A DNA stretch of 64,000 bases from Metridium senile (GCA_949775045.1 OX459102.1:9271738-9335737), one strand, 5' to 3'; shown: positions 19,131 to 30,305, counted from the first letter of the stretch. A program made the numbers and translations. The notes: generated by a model not told the origin, from the sequence alone.

Positions 19131-19872
19131 GTCCCACCTTACCCGGTGAGGATAGCTATATCACTTTTAGTTCATCCTGCCTTATCTTGGTCCCCCAAAA
19201 GCGATGATACCTCCCATTCTACAAAGCTCAACACTACCACAAGAAATGATGCCGGTTTTTTATTTTTTACTAAATTTAACGGTTACATAAGAGGAAAGAA
19301 TCCTTTGGTTATCCTTGAGGAGGAAAGGCGGGGGATAAATCGTGCAAAGTGTTCAGTTGCTATTAGGGTCGCGGAAAGGCAGAACTACAGTATCCGGCGA
19401 TAAGGACCCATAGACGATCTTATAGACGAAGTTAAAATCACAAGGTGGGGCTGCCATACCCTCTATGGTCTCCAGGGGGTTCAGGTCCATGGTTACCCAT
19501 TTAGTTTCCTTTCGACTAATTAAGCTTAACTCTTTCATAAGAATCAAACGGTCGAAAATGTTCAGGGTTGTAAAGAAAAAAAACAGCAAACAAACCTGGG
19601 TTACAAATACAGCAATAAATCGTTATTACTATAAACGACAAATCTGCTTATTTCGCAATGTCTTTATGTGCCCCGGTAATCTGAACTTTTGAAATAATTT
19701 TGCGCATCAGGCACAAAGAAAACGAAAAACACTGTGTTAAATGACCCGAACCTCCTGGGGGAGAGTATTGCAGCCTGACCCAGATAAACCGGAGGGAGAG
19801 ATTTTCCTCCTGTTTCAAGCTGACAACCATCCCACCAGGAAAGGAAACAAAAGGGATGACGGGAAATTGATG
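19131..19872. other. Intergenic DNA, no gene recognised
   Basis: Locally less AT-rich DNA with short open frames but no recognisable protein. It may be old retroelement sequence. Confidence 0.4.
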
Positions 19873-20030
19873 AAAACTTGAGCGGTAGACCTCTACCTGG
19901 CTCAACTCATTGCCACAGAAAAACTGGAGCGGTAGACTCTACCTGGCTCAACTCATTGCCACAGAAAAACTTGAGCGGTAGACCTCTACCTGGCTCAACT
20001 CATTGCCACATAAAAACTTGAGCGGTATGA
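19873..20030. repeat. 46-bp tandem repeat, about 3.4 copies
   Basis: Copies begin AAAACTTGAGCGGTAGACC near 19873, 19919, 19965 and 20012 (partial), each ending CTCAACTCATTGCCACA. The array ends where sequence shared with the other units resumes. Confidence 0.75.
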
Positions 20031-21223
20031 AAACATATAATCATATCCTTTATTTATTTAGTAGAATTTTTAAGAAAGACCCCAACCTAGCCAGGGCAAA
20101 AAATCTTAATTCTTGGCAGGGGGTATTTTCACAAGAAAAAACCAAGGCCTTAAGAGGCAGTCCGCCTAAGAACCGACCACTCAAATTTCGCGACATCCCC
20201 GATTTTGCCAAAACTTTCAGTGCTAAACAACCAATCCAAATGATGAATAGAAATCGCTTTCTTTTAAAGTTTAAGGTTTTTTTAATATTTTTTAAGCGAT
20301 CATTTTCCGACCCTGTCGAGAATGTGTAAAATAGCGATTTTCAACGATGAAATTTGTGTCTAATTTCAAAGGCTCTAAAATCTTGGCCTTTAAATTAAAC
20401 TTAGTCAAACTTCTTACCTATATTGTTTTATGTTCGGGTAACCATTTTAGCGAAACAAATTTCAAAAACAATAAAATTGGAGTATTTGAAGAATTTTAGA
20501 AAATAGCCGCCAGAAAGCTAATTTACATTTCCTCGAAGAGTACCAATACTAAAATGCATTTTTCTCAAAAGTGCAACGTAATCTGAAATCCAAAATATAT
20601 TCGGCATAGAGTACTAGGATTAGTTAACAAGATTCAAGAATAACATTTTTGGGCAACGCGTATTTCGCGAAACTACAGCCTATTAGATATTGTTAATTTT
20701 TGCATTTTTGAGCAAAAAGCGATCATTTTGCAAAAAATTATAGTGCGAGTTAACTGGTTAGAGAAAGCTTAGAAAGTAAAATAATTAGAAAATAAGAGAA
20801 GCTTTATTGAAATAAACGGGTAAATGTTTATAAACAATTTTTTTTTTTCATTTTAACAAAGTCACGCTGTATGCGTTACACACGTGCACGTCAATTTTGA
20901 TAAAAATTAGCATATTGCCGAAATATGCAGAACATTTTTCTTTAAATAATACAAAAATATTCTATGATATTTTTATTGCTAACAGTCGTGGTTTTGTTGT
21001 ATTTCATGTGGCTTAATGGGATTTGAATAAATGTTTTTGAATATTTTTTTTGTAAAGACAAAGTTTGATTGACAGCAGCTTTACTAATAGTTATTTATAG
21101 TTTCGATTGGTTTTTCACCAAGATAAAAAGTCACGCCAACTTACAGCATTCGCAAGATTCGCGAAGGCGATATCAAAATATCGAAGCATTTCCTTTAGCA
21201 TAGCCACACTAAACGTTCGAAGT

Positions 21224-21474
21224 TCACCGTTGCGCAGGTAGCCGGTCACACAGACAATATGTGTCAAAACAAATAGGGTATCTGGGGCCAAGTTCCGCGG
21301 CAAGCTCATCCAGTAGTCTCACTCTGTCATCTTCTTCAGCTTCCGCGATTGCTTCTAAGATGTCCTCTAGATCTTCTAGGTATATTTCTCTGTTGATTTG
21401 TTTCCTTCTTGCAGACGCCAGTCGAGAGAAGAAACCTTGGACTTGACTCTTTTTAAGAAGGCTCGAAATGGTTT
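21224..21474 (-). pseudogene. Coding remnant inside the TTAA element
   Basis: After an acceptor-like ATATATACAG the minus strand is open for about 84 codons to a TGA at 21224-21226. The peptide has a helical basic part (FFSRLASARRKQ) followed by a very acidic stretch (LEDLEDILEAIAEAEEDD) and a Cys pair (CFDTYCLCD). A second frame below it (21130-21250) encodes GYLRNGELRTFSVAMLKEML followed by a GTAAGT donor. The patchwork of frames suggests a decayed transposon gene; the family was not identified. Confidence 0.35.
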
Positions 21475-22504
21475 CTGTATATATCTATATACCTACTTTT
21501 TATTGCATATTATGCAGCATTATTGTAAAACTACATAGTTAACCGATATATCATTTTGAAGCTTATGGATCTAGGATATCATTTTTTTAGTTTTCGCGTT
21601 TGACGTTGTCATGACAACAGCAGGCCGCTGTAAAAAGTACCTGAAATTCCTTTATTAAAGCTGATATCTCCAAATCCTTTACGTGAAAGTTTTTCTGAAC
21701 TTGTTAATGTCTAGTTCCCTACCTGCTCTTGCAACTAAGGAAAAATAAAAAAATCTATAATACGAAACCTTTACAAATAAAAACACCATTTCATTGTGTT
21801 GTTATTAATGAAAATACATTTTGTACGCGTCAGAGGGGTCTTGTAAAACTAACTATGAAAACTATGTAGTTTCACAATAATGCTGCATAACATGCAATAT
21901 AAAGTTGGTATATAGATATATACACGCGCGTTGTTGGTATAAAATAAACTGGACTTCCTGTGCTATCTATATATATAAAGCAATTATTGGGGCTCCTGTG
22001 GTCTACGCGCGCTTTTGCTTCTAGCTGCCTCTACAACTGTATTACTACTATTCAAGACTGAAGCTAGGGATAAAACTTCGAGCCTTCGAATTTGAAGTTT
22101 CGCGTATATTTACTAAATTTCAGCATTTATCCTTTTTAAGTTATGATAATGGATAACTGATAAATATATAATACACTGACGGAACTGACGGCTTATTTTA
22201 GATCAGTTTTACATGATTTCAGATTCGCGCGTAAAATAGATGCAAGCTCGTAAATAATCTTTAAGATCTCTTTTTACGCAGTGTCAGTCTTGAAACCGTG
22301 TAATATAACATTTTATTCAGTGACAATCCGTGGAAATGTAAGGGATTGATCTGTGTGTAAAGAAGTCAATAGAGTCAACTTCGGAATATGTATATGTATT
22401 TTACGCGCATTTTAAGTTATCAAAGCGTAAAAGAGATCTCAGAACGCAATAAATATTGATCATAGTACAGCAGCATTCAATGTTTGTTGAATTTTTCTAA
22501 ATTA

Positions 22505-22840
22505 CTTACGTGATCCTACGGGAAGATTGATCTGACTTCGTGCACGAGCTTCAGGTTAAAATCATTTGCCTCCAGAATATGATGGGTGCTGACAGATCTT
22601 GCTAGATCGCCAAAACTTACCCATTGCATATCGATGTCTTGGACAAATCGTCATTTCTTTTATTTTTCTTTCATTCAGATCTAAGAAGCCTGATCTTTTC
22701 AAAATAAGTTCTCTCTGAAAACTGCTCACGCGACAAATGGCACTTCGAAAGATGCGCAAAAATATCATCATTGTAATAAACTCGCCAGATCCACGACTAG
22801 GGCTACAAAGACTCTCATTGTTTACACTAAAAAACAACAA
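22505..22840 (-). pseudogene. Coding remnant with Cys-His motif inside the TTAA element
   Basis: Minus-strand open frame from ATG 22840. It encodes a basic helix-rich stretch, then TICPRHRYAMGKFWR and KICQHP, a C-x2-HR...C-x-HP arrangement like a small zinc-binding module that I believe occurs in other cnidarian transposon-linked proteins. The frame meets TGA at 22562-22564 and another stop soon after, yet the same frame continues with a plausible peptide (LPVGS) to a perfect GTAAGT donor near 22504-22509. It is therefore probably inactivated. Confidence 0.35.
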
Positions 22841-23891
22841 TAACCTACCATTGTTGAAAGAACGCGTATTTTATCAGTCTTGTAAATGAGCTCATTAATA
22901 GACGTACACGCGTTATTAATTATTTGTGTATTGAGATGAAATCGTCAACTTGTGTAATTAATATAAACCTTCAAAGTGAGAGAATTATAGCTACAGTTAT
23001 AGTATCAATGTCACAATTTGTTCCTACAATACAAACCTAGCAAGGTAAGAGAACTCTGTTATGAATTTAAATTGCAAAACTTATAGTACTAGTATGGAAC
23101 GGAAAACAGCCCGACAATATGCTAATTTTTATCAAAATTGACGTGTGTAACGCATTCAGCGTGACATTGTTTAAACGAAAAAAAAAATTGTTTACAAACA
23201 TCATTTACCCGTTTATTTCAATAAAACGTCTCTTATTTTCTAATTATTTCACTTTCTAACTTTCTCTAACCAGTTAACTCGCACTATAACGATTTGCAAA
23301 ATTATCACTTTTTGCTCAAAAATGCAAAAATTAACAATATCTAATAGGCTGTAGTTTCGCGAAATACGCGTTGCCCAAAAATGTTATTCTTGAATCTTGT
23401 TAACTAATCCTAGTACTCTATGCCGAATATATTTTGGATTTCAGATTACGTTGCACTTTTGAGAAAAATGCATTTTAGTATTGGTACTCTTCGAGGAAAT
23501 GTAAATTAGCTTTCTGGCGGCTATTTTCTAAAATTCTTCAAATACTCCAATTTTATTGTTTTTGAAATTTGTTTCGCTAAAATGGTTACCCGAACATAAA
23601 ACAATATAGGTAAGAAGTTTGACTAAGTTTAATCTAAAGGCCAAGATTTTAGAGCCTTTGAAATTAGACACAAATTTCATCGTTGAAAATCGCTATTTTA
23701 CACATTCTCGACAGGGTCGAAAAATGATCGCTTAAAAAATATTAAAAAAACCTTAAACTTAAAAAGAAAGCGATTTCTATTCATCATTTGGATTAGTTGT
23801 TTAGCACAGAAAGTTTTGGCAAAATCGGTGATGTCGCGAAATTCGAGTGGTCGGTTCTTAGGCGGACTGCCTCTTAAACTACTTGAGTTTA

Positions 23892-25244
23892 GGGTCGCGA
23901 TAAAAAGCTGAAACTGAAACGGCTGAAAGAGCTGAAAGAGCTGAAAGAGCTGAAAGAGCTGAAATACTGCACATTTTTTGCATTTTTTAAATAATTAGTA
24001 TAATTATAAAACAAACAGTATATAAATTTGCATATAAATAAGCAAATATAAATAACTTGCATATAATAAGCAGTATATAAATAGTATACAAACATGTCCC
24101 CGAGTATCATACTTTTCATATGCTGTATATCCACAAATTGTCCATCCGTTAAAAATTATGATTGCTTTTCAGAGCTGCCAAATCGCTGTTTATAACTTAC
24201 GCGCGAGTTTGACATGAAAGGTCAACGTCACGCTCATTTCAGATCTTTATTGAAATGCTTACCTCTCTTCCTTTCTTGTTTAGAGATTGTTTCACACTCT
24301 TATATTTCGTTCAATTCCTTTCGTTTCCAATGTAAATGGGGTTTGAAATAATACTTAGTTTGAAAAATTGTACACGCGTCGATTAGTGAAATAAAGTGGC
24401 CTTCATCAGTTGTTACATGAAAGAAAACTCCGCGCGCTGTTTTCTTCAAAAATTTGTACAAGATTACTTGCGTGTATATGATTAAAAAAAGATAGCTTTT
24501 GTACTTATTCTGCGTTTTTAGCTATTTGGATGTCGCATATGGCGACAAAATGGGGAGAACTATAATCAAACAAAATCAAAATGATTTTAAAGTTAGCGAA
24601 TTATACGAATAAAACTTTTTTATGTGAAGGCTGACTATAATCTAAATGAGCTGTAGATGCTTACACGCCATACAGCAACCTCAACATATACAACCCCCCG
24701 GGGGGGGGGGGGGGGGGGTTCTCCCTTTATCCAAGTGGTAGGGGTGATCGGCGTACCTTTTAGGGTTAAAATATTTTCAGTGCGTACCTTTTAGGGTCCA
24801 TTTAGAGATTTGGCTCAAAAATCAGTTTTAAGGGTCGTTTTTACTCTGCTTTATTTGTATCTGAGCGTACCTTTTAGGGGTCATTTTCAAAATCTTCCCG
24901 ACTGACCCCTACCACTTGGACAAAGGGAGTACCCCCCCCCCCCGGGATACAACCATTTCACCTAAATAACATTAACATTTGATAACGATAGTCGATATTT
25001 GTGTGAATAGTATAAATCATGTCGGTGAAGAGAGCTGAATAACTGAATTATATAATTTTTAAAACGATCATATAGGAAGCCGGAAATTGGCAAACAACTT
25101 CGTGTTTATGATATTTTTGAAAAAAATGTAAAACATTTGGGGTATTTCAGCTGTTTCAGCTGTTTCAGCTGTTTCAGCTGTTTCAGCTCTTTCAGCTCTT
25201 TCAGCTCTTTCAGCCGTTTCAGTTTCAGCTTTTTATCGCGACCC
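23892..25244. mobile_element. 1.35-kb element with hexamer-repeat inverted ends
   Basis: Both ends read GGGTCGCGATAAAAAGCTGA, then AACTGAAACGG, then tandem GCTGAAAGA or GCTGAAACA hexamer/9-mer repeats in inverted orientation; the repeat number differs between ends. No transposase is seen. It contains the nested foldback at 24697-24946. A second, partial copy of the left 200 bp abuts it at 25247. Confidence 0.65.
24697..24946. mobile_element. Foldback element with poly-C/G ends and GTACCTTTTAGGG boxes
   Basis: The ends are C-runs and G-runs followed by CTCCCTTTATCCAAGTGGTA and its inverted copy. Three GCGTACCTTTTAGGGT boxes lie between. The flanks repeat ATACAACC (up to 8 bp), consistent with a hAT-type target duplication. 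Relatives occur at 37178-39085, 51833-52090 and 59976-60295. Confidence 0.6.
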
Positions 25245-25246
25245 AG

Positions 25247-25451
25247 GGGTCGCGATAAAAAGCTGAAACTGAAACGGCTGAAAGAGCTGAAACAGCTGAA
25301 ACAGCTGAAACAGCTGAAATACTGCACATTTTTTGCATTTTTTAAATAATTAGTATAATTATAAAACAAACAGTATATAAATTTGCATATAAATAAGCAA
25401 ATATAAATAACTTGCATATAATAAGCAGTATATAAATAGTATACAAACATG
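25247..25451. mobile_element. Truncated copy of the hexamer-end element
   Basis: Near-identical to the first ~200 bp of 23892-25244, from GGGTCGCGATAAAAAG to ATACAAACATG. It is joined directly to the sulfotransferase upstream block, so the right part has been lost. Confidence 0.6.
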
Positions 25452-25641
25452 CCACTTAGAAAGCCGGCACTTATCTTTGCTTTTTGTGGTCATGGATTCG
25501 GATAAAATCTTCTTAAGAATTTCCCAATTAAATTTATCAATTTTTAATTTTTCACTAAAGCTTGTGTAAAGCAGTCATTCAGTGTTAACAAGTACTGTCG
25601 CAAGTTCTTTTTGGCTAGCTGCAAACTACTCAAATTCTCAT
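25452..25641 (+). promoter_or_regulatory. Proximal upstream region of sulfotransferase 3
   Basis: Matches the 190 bp before copies 1 and 2, including the GTGGTCATGGATTCGG block. An acceptor-like AAAG, rather than ACAG, lies about 80 bp before the ATG. Confidence 0.3.
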
Positions 25642-26895
25642 ATGATTTCATACGGCCGAAGGCTTTTCTGTCGGTTCCATTTTCGGCCGATATTATTGTT
25701 TATTGTTCTTTTGGCTCTAATCTGCTGTGTTTTCCTTCTTAAAGAAAATGAAAATATTGTCACACAAAGAGAGAATGAAGTTCTAGAAGAAGATGTTGTG
25801 ACAACTCAAAGCACCGAAAAAGAAACTGAGCAAGCGCATGTGGGTGACGAAGACAAAAAGAAACTACAAAACTTGATCATTGTGACACACGGTCGTTCAG
25901 GATCGACTTTCCTTGGAAATATTTTTAATCATCACCCTAACGTGTTTTATTTGTTTGAACCTTACCAAACAGTAGAACGACTTCATCACGGCGGTAGGGA
26001 ACCCGAAAACGAAGATTACCAAGCGAAAGGTTTTCAATGGATGAAAGGCGTATTTCAGTGCGACTTCGTGTCACTTGATCACGTGAAAGACCTGCAAGGG
26101 TATTTCCAGAAAATATACCCAGAGAGCGACGATAATCCAATGAAAAGTCTCTCACTGCTTTCGCCACCGTTCTGTCCTTATAACATAACGGATCCATTAT
26201 GGTCAGTGGAAAGCTGTCCCCCACTGGATAAGAAAACTTTGGAGGAGACATGCAAATCTAAGTACAGCCTAACGGTGGCGAAAGCACTAATGTCAAGGAT
26301 GCCTGGCGAAAATATCAAGCATTTGTTATCGATTTGCGATACCGATCAATTTGACTGCAAGTTTATTTTCTTGGTTCGTGATCCACGTGGTATAATCCCT
26401 TCTTCAAGAGCTGTTGGGTTTTACCGTGACAAAGATTCAGTCCTGAGTGGGACAAAATCATATTCCCAGAAAATATGCGGAATGACGGAAAACAACTTGA
26501 ATATCATTCGCTCTTTGTCGCCAGTAGAAAAGAAGCGATTCATGCTGATACGTTATGAAAACCTGGCAGAAAATCCTATGAAGGTTTTACCAAGTTTAAT
26601 GGAATTTGCAGGGCTGCCCGTGGATGAGAGTTTGAAAAAGTGGCTATATCTCGCCTCACACCTCCCCGAAACAAAGAGCGAAAGAAAAGCTGCGAGATGG
26701 CGCCTAGACTCATGGGAAGGGGCACAAAGATGGCGCTGGAAAGTGGGCAATGACGTCATCCAAGTTATTGAAAATACTTGTAGTCACGTGATGAGTGTGC
26801 TGGGATATAAAGCTGTGGGTGAATCGCACGAATTACAAAATAATTTAACAGTTCGTCTGTTTGAGGACACATACGAAGCTCTTCAATGGTTCTAA
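25642..26895 (+). CDS. Carbohydrate sulfotransferase, copy 3 (CHST1/3-like)
   Basis: The product is 417 aa in a single exon, with the same Golgi type II layout as copies 1 and 2: membrane segment 17-33, PAPS loop GRSGSTFLG (84-92) and VRDPRGIIPSS (245-255) intact. Differences from copy 1 are Ala for Gly in AKALMSR, Arg256, Leu268, Ser273-Tyr274, Asn in YENLAEN, Lys in ERKAA, Glu in DSWEG and His in GESHEL. All lie in the C-terminal half. It is followed by the MITE and only one minisatellite unit. It should be functional; its substrate is unknown. Confidence 0.93.
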   Translation: MISYGRRLFCRFHFRPILLFIVLLALICCVFLLKENENIVTQRENEVLEEDVVTTQSTEKETEQAHVGDEDKKKLQNLIIVTHGRSGSTFLGNIFNHHPNVFYLFEPYQTVERLHHGGREPENEDYQAKGFQWMKGVFQCDFVSLDHVKDLQGYFQKIYPESDDNPMKSLSLLSPPFCPYNITDPLWSVESCPPLDKKTLEETCKSKYSLTVAKALMSRMPGENIKHLLSICDTDQFDCKFIFLVRDPRGIIPSSRAVGFYRDKDSVLSGTKSYSQKICGMTENNLNIIRSLSPVEKKRFMLIRYENLAENPMKVLPSLMEFAGLPVDESLKKWLYLASHLPETKSERKAARWRLDSWEGAQRWRWKVGNDVIQVIENTCSHVMSVLGYKAVGESHELQNNLTVRLFEDTYEALQWF

Positions 26896-26902
26896 AATAC
26901 AA

Positions 26903-27203
26903 TATACACCCTTTCCGACAAACTTTGTCACCTGTCGAAAAGCAAACAATTAAGCTAGTGGCGCAAAGGATTATGGATTAGTTCGGAAACTAAATGTGCA
27001 TTCGGAACGTCGTTCTTGTTGTTTGATAAATCAAAACGGTCATTTCTCAATAACAAATTGACAAGTGTAGCAATGTGGCCATGAAATCTCTGTGTCCTAA
27101 TAAGATTTACAAAGGTTACCCATGGTCCCCTGCGCTAGGCTTTTCCCTTCCCTTGTAGGCTTTTCCCTTCACGGGTGACAAAGTTTCTCGGAAAGGGTGT
27201 ATA
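26903..27203. mobile_element. MITE in the 3' flank of sulfotransferase 3
   Basis: Third copy of the TATACACCCTTTCCGA-ended element, with a small internal deletion (AGAGCTAGG missing). Confidence 0.7.
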
Positions 27204-27279
27204 ACTCAATCTTGTAACTAGGACTGGTACAGTCTCGCGATACACGAAATGAATGAAATCTTAGCTTGCTGCTCACTGG

Positions 27280-27770
27280 AGAGGAGAGGAACGGATCAGG
27301 AAGGAGGGAGAAGGTAAAATTAGGGGGAAAAAGAAGAATTAAAATATAGGGAGGAGGGAGAAGGTTGATTTTACCTAATTAATTTTTGAACTATAGGGGC
27401 TAGGTCGTATAGGTACTAAATTGTGACGTCACGAAAAAATAAACTTTGGCTTTAACACTTTTTGATTGCCAATATCGATGGACAATAAAAAAAACCGTTC
27501 ACATTACACTCCACGGTGACGGGAATCGGTCAAATAGCAGATGAGATATGGCCACTTGAATATATGATTTCCCATTACAAATCACTGTAATTTAAGCTCT
27601 ATTCCAAAAGTTTGGAACTGACCCGAAAATACAGTGTTTTGTATGGGGAAATTATATATATATAGTTATTAAAATTATTAAAATTATATATAATATTATA
27701 TAATTATAGCTGATATTGGACGAATTTTGGTCAAATTTGCTGTGTGGACGTCTTTTGTGATTGCCCATCA
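27280..27770. repeat. End of unit 3: one minisatellite unit and shared downstream DNA
   Basis: A single 161-bp unit (27286-27430) is followed by sequence matching 5530-5770 and then 6140-6195. The ~370 bp holding the palindromic MITE in units 1 and 2 are missing, so this is close to the pre-insertion state. Recognisable duplication ends near 27770. Confidence 0.6.
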
Positions 27771-28287
27771 TAATTGAGAACCAAACATATGCCAGTATAA
27801 ATATAGTATGACGTCATCACTTTAGTATAGTACTCTATTGGACTTAGTGTAATATTATTTGGGACAATTTTATGCGAACTGCTTATCTCTGAAATACAAA
27901 CTATATATTAAAGAGTCAAAATTTATATAATATAAATTTTATTTTTCGCTTTCCAGCTCGATTAGCTTTTTAGCTATTCTGGGAAACGAATATTTTGTAT
28001 TTCAATTATATAAACTTCTTATTTTATTTACCTTGTGGTAATAAAGATGTTGTATTGTTGTAAACCATTTGCACTCTAATAAATATTAGCCTCAATAGCT
28101 TTAAATGTATTTAAAATGTATTTAGAAAGAACAAAGAAGATCAGGGAGGAGGGAGAAAAATAATATAAAATTTGCCAGGAAGGATATTTTAATCCCTGTT
28201 ACTCTCCCCTCTGATTGCTATTTCACAGTTGACCGCTTAAAAGAATTGCTCTAAGATTTATCATGTAATATGACAAAAATTATAAAC
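27771..28287. other. Intergenic DNA, no feature seen
   Basis: AT-rich, with no supported gene or repeat. Confidence 0.4.
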
Positions 28288-28700
28288 TTAGGCTACGTTT
28301 ACACGGTACCGGACAAAACAAGCACAAGCACAAGCACAAGCACAAGCACAAGCACAGGCACAAGCACAAGCACAAGCATAAGCACAAGCACAGGCACAGG
28401 CACAAGCACACGCACAAGCACAAGCACAAGCACAAGCACAAGCACAAGCACAAGCACAAGCACAAGCACAAGCACAAGCACAATCACAAGCACAAGCACA
28501 AGCACAAGCACAAGCACAAGCACAAGCAAGCACAATGGCGTAGCCGGGAAGTGTACAAGAATAAAACGTCGTTTGCCCGGTTCAGAAATCAGCACAAGCA
28601 CAAGCACAAGCACAAGCACAAGCACAAGCACAAGCAAAAGCACAGTCAAGCGCAATCGCAATCGCAATGGCACAAGCGCAAGCAAAATGTGCTTGTAATT
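28288..28700. repeat. (CACAAG)n satellite
   Basis: Two blocks of the hexamer (about 28316-28535 and 28590-28645) separated by CAATGGCGTAGCCGGGAAG... unique sequence, then GCAATC variants. It starts after GGCTACGTTTACACGGTACC. The open frames across it (Ser-Thr, Ala-Cys or Val-Leu repeats) are products of the repeat, not genes. Confidence 0.85.
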
Positions 28701-28994
28701 CTGGTTACTAGCTGGTTTCTTTAGCAATATATCCTTAGCTGTACATGTAATATCTGTAATATCTTTTTTTGTAATTCTTGCTTTCATCTCAATACAGTGT
28801 TACTTTTACCGTAGTTCGTTGAAATTGGCTTGACGATTGTTGCTTAAGGAGGCTTCCTACAGTTTTTTTTAGGGCTCGACCAGTCAAATTTAAACGGCTG
28901 TATATCTTATATGTGAACACCTACAGCTTTTACTAAAGAAACTTACATAAAGTTTGAAGTCTTTAATGGTATGTCTTTTTTTACATAAATATAT
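28701..28994. other. Intergenic DNA, nothing seen
   Basis: No recognisable feature. Confidence 0.4.
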
Positions 28995-29620
28995 TTTGTT
29001 TATATGGGTGGCCTAGGTTAGGCCTTAGGCCTGTGATCCAGGTTCGAGTCCCGGCTCGGGCACATGGATGAGTTGAGAGATGTGAGTTGAGTTTGTTTGA
29101 TGTGTTCTTCTCTCTTAGCTATGCCACAGGCAGCCCAAGCTCATTGTTACAGAGTTTAAATATGTACTTTAACGGTCAAAATTCGAATTCTCTAAATTTG
29201 TGTTTTTATGAATAGAAATGACTCACCTTGATAACTTGTTGTGTCTTTTATTACTTGGCCGAGTTTGAAGCCATTTGGAAGCGATTTCACTGGGTTACTA
29301 AATTTTTTCTCCCCCACTATAAAAAATTAGTAACCCAGTGAAATCGCTTCCAAATGGCTTCACACTCGGCCAAGTAATAAAAGACACAACAAGTTATCAA
29401 GGTGAGTCATTTTTATTCATAAAAACACACATTTATATAATTATATAATTCGAATTTTGACCGTTAAAGTACATATTTAAACTCTGTGACAATGAGCTTG
29501 GGCTGCCTGTGGCTATGCCACGAGGGTTTTTCTCCTCCTCCCTCAGCAAAAATAAACATGTGAGCCAAGTTGTGTGCAAAATATTAAAACGTAGAGGTAG
29601 TGAGTGTCGGTGAGCCAGTC
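28995..29620 (+). mobile_element. tRNA-derived SINE split by a MITE
   Basis: A-box TGGCCTAGGTTAGG (29009-29022) and B-box GGTTCGAGTCC (29041-29051) have normal tRNA spacing, but no acceptor stem pairs. The body resumes after the MITE at 29512 and ends with an ACATGTGAGC...GTTGTGTG segment that recurs at about 37105-37155, which identifies a shared 3' end. Confidence 0.55.
29125..29511. mobile_element. Palindromic MITE, CACAGGCAGCCCAA ends, 7-bp target duplication
   Basis: Long inverted arms (about 150-190 bp) run from CACAGGCAGCCCAAGCTC to GAGCTTGGGCTGCCTGTG. GCTATGC is duplicated on both sides (29118-29124 and 29512-29518). It shares ends and target-duplication length with 37295-38901. One-sided matches to the end occur near 54475 and 63346-63395. 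Confidence 0.75.
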
Positions 29621-30129
29621 TCCCCGTTTAGTAGGCCAGCTAGAAGATATTGAGACGTCAAAAAAGTTATTATTATTATTATTACATCGGAGTTTTCCAT
29701 AACGACAAAACAATGATATTGTGATTTTTGTTAAGCAGCGATTTTCCGCGTTTTTCGATCTAAACTTTGAAAACGACCTATACAGTGCTACCTATACAGT
29801 TTGCCTAGAAGTATACCAAGTTTGAAAAAAATCCTAAAAGCAGATTTTGAATAATTTGAGAGTCATTTTTTAAAGCTACAAATTCACTACTATACTTTTT
29901 GTTTGCGATTCCATAATTTTTTCAATAAGTAAATTTTCGTTAAGTCAAATATTTAGACAGCCGGCCATATTGATCACACAACTGATTGTGATATTGTCAT
30001 TTTGATTACGTTGTATTGAAGTAGTCATTTATCATCAATGTGTCTCTCATTGTACTTGTGTTTATATTGAAGAAAGGTAGTTCTGCATATGTCTGTTAAA
30101 CCATAGTTTACAGTATAATCAGATATAGA
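29621..30129. other. Intergenic DNA with short (ATT)n
   Basis: A short ATT run near 29668-29684; otherwise nothing recognised. Confidence 0.4.
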
Positions 30130-30305
30130 GGTACGTAAGGGTTTGCGGTGATGCGGTTTCGCGTTATTTTTGGTGCGGTTTTGCGTTTTTTTTCGTTCAT
30201 AACTGCTGTTTTTCGGTTTCGCAAATCTTGCCGTTGCGGTTTTTAGCAAATTTTGGTGCGATTGTGCCTTTTTTGTCAATTTTTTGTGCGGTTTTGCGGT
30301 TTCCA
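30130..30305. repeat. T-rich TGCGGTTTTGCGG cryptic repeat
   Basis: Irregular tandem copies of GCGGTTTTGCG / GTTTCGCG. A 93-codon minus-strand open frame here is very Lys/Asn-rich and reflects this composition. Confidence 0.5.

Larger units (their letters stand above)
20154..23873. mobile_element. 3.7-kb transposon with ~770-bp inverted ends, TTAA target
   Basis: The left end GAGGCAGTCCGCCTAAGAACC (20154-about 20925) and right end (about 23110-23873) are inverted copies over roughly 770 bp. TTAA flanks both sides (20150-20153 and 23874-23877). Unit 1 shows the empty site, GGCCTTAACCTACTTGAG. TTAA duplications are typical of piggyBac and Kolobok superfamilies; the long inverted ends and short interior favour neither. 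Decayed minus-strand coding fragments lie inside. Confidence 0.8.

Noticed and set aside
19353..19905. Short minus-strand frames with DLNPLETIEG-like peptides
   Set aside because: Too short and unmatched; could be old retroelement sequence but not supportable.
28270..28787. Open frames of up to 162 codons with Ser-Thr, Ala-Cys, Cys-Leu or Val-Leu repeats
   Set aside because: They are frames of the (CACAAG)n satellite read in different phases; none has non-repeat coding content.
28995..29062. Possible functional tRNA gene
   Set aside because: A- and B-boxes are present, but the 5' and 3' ends cannot pair as an acceptor stem and the body continues as a SINE.
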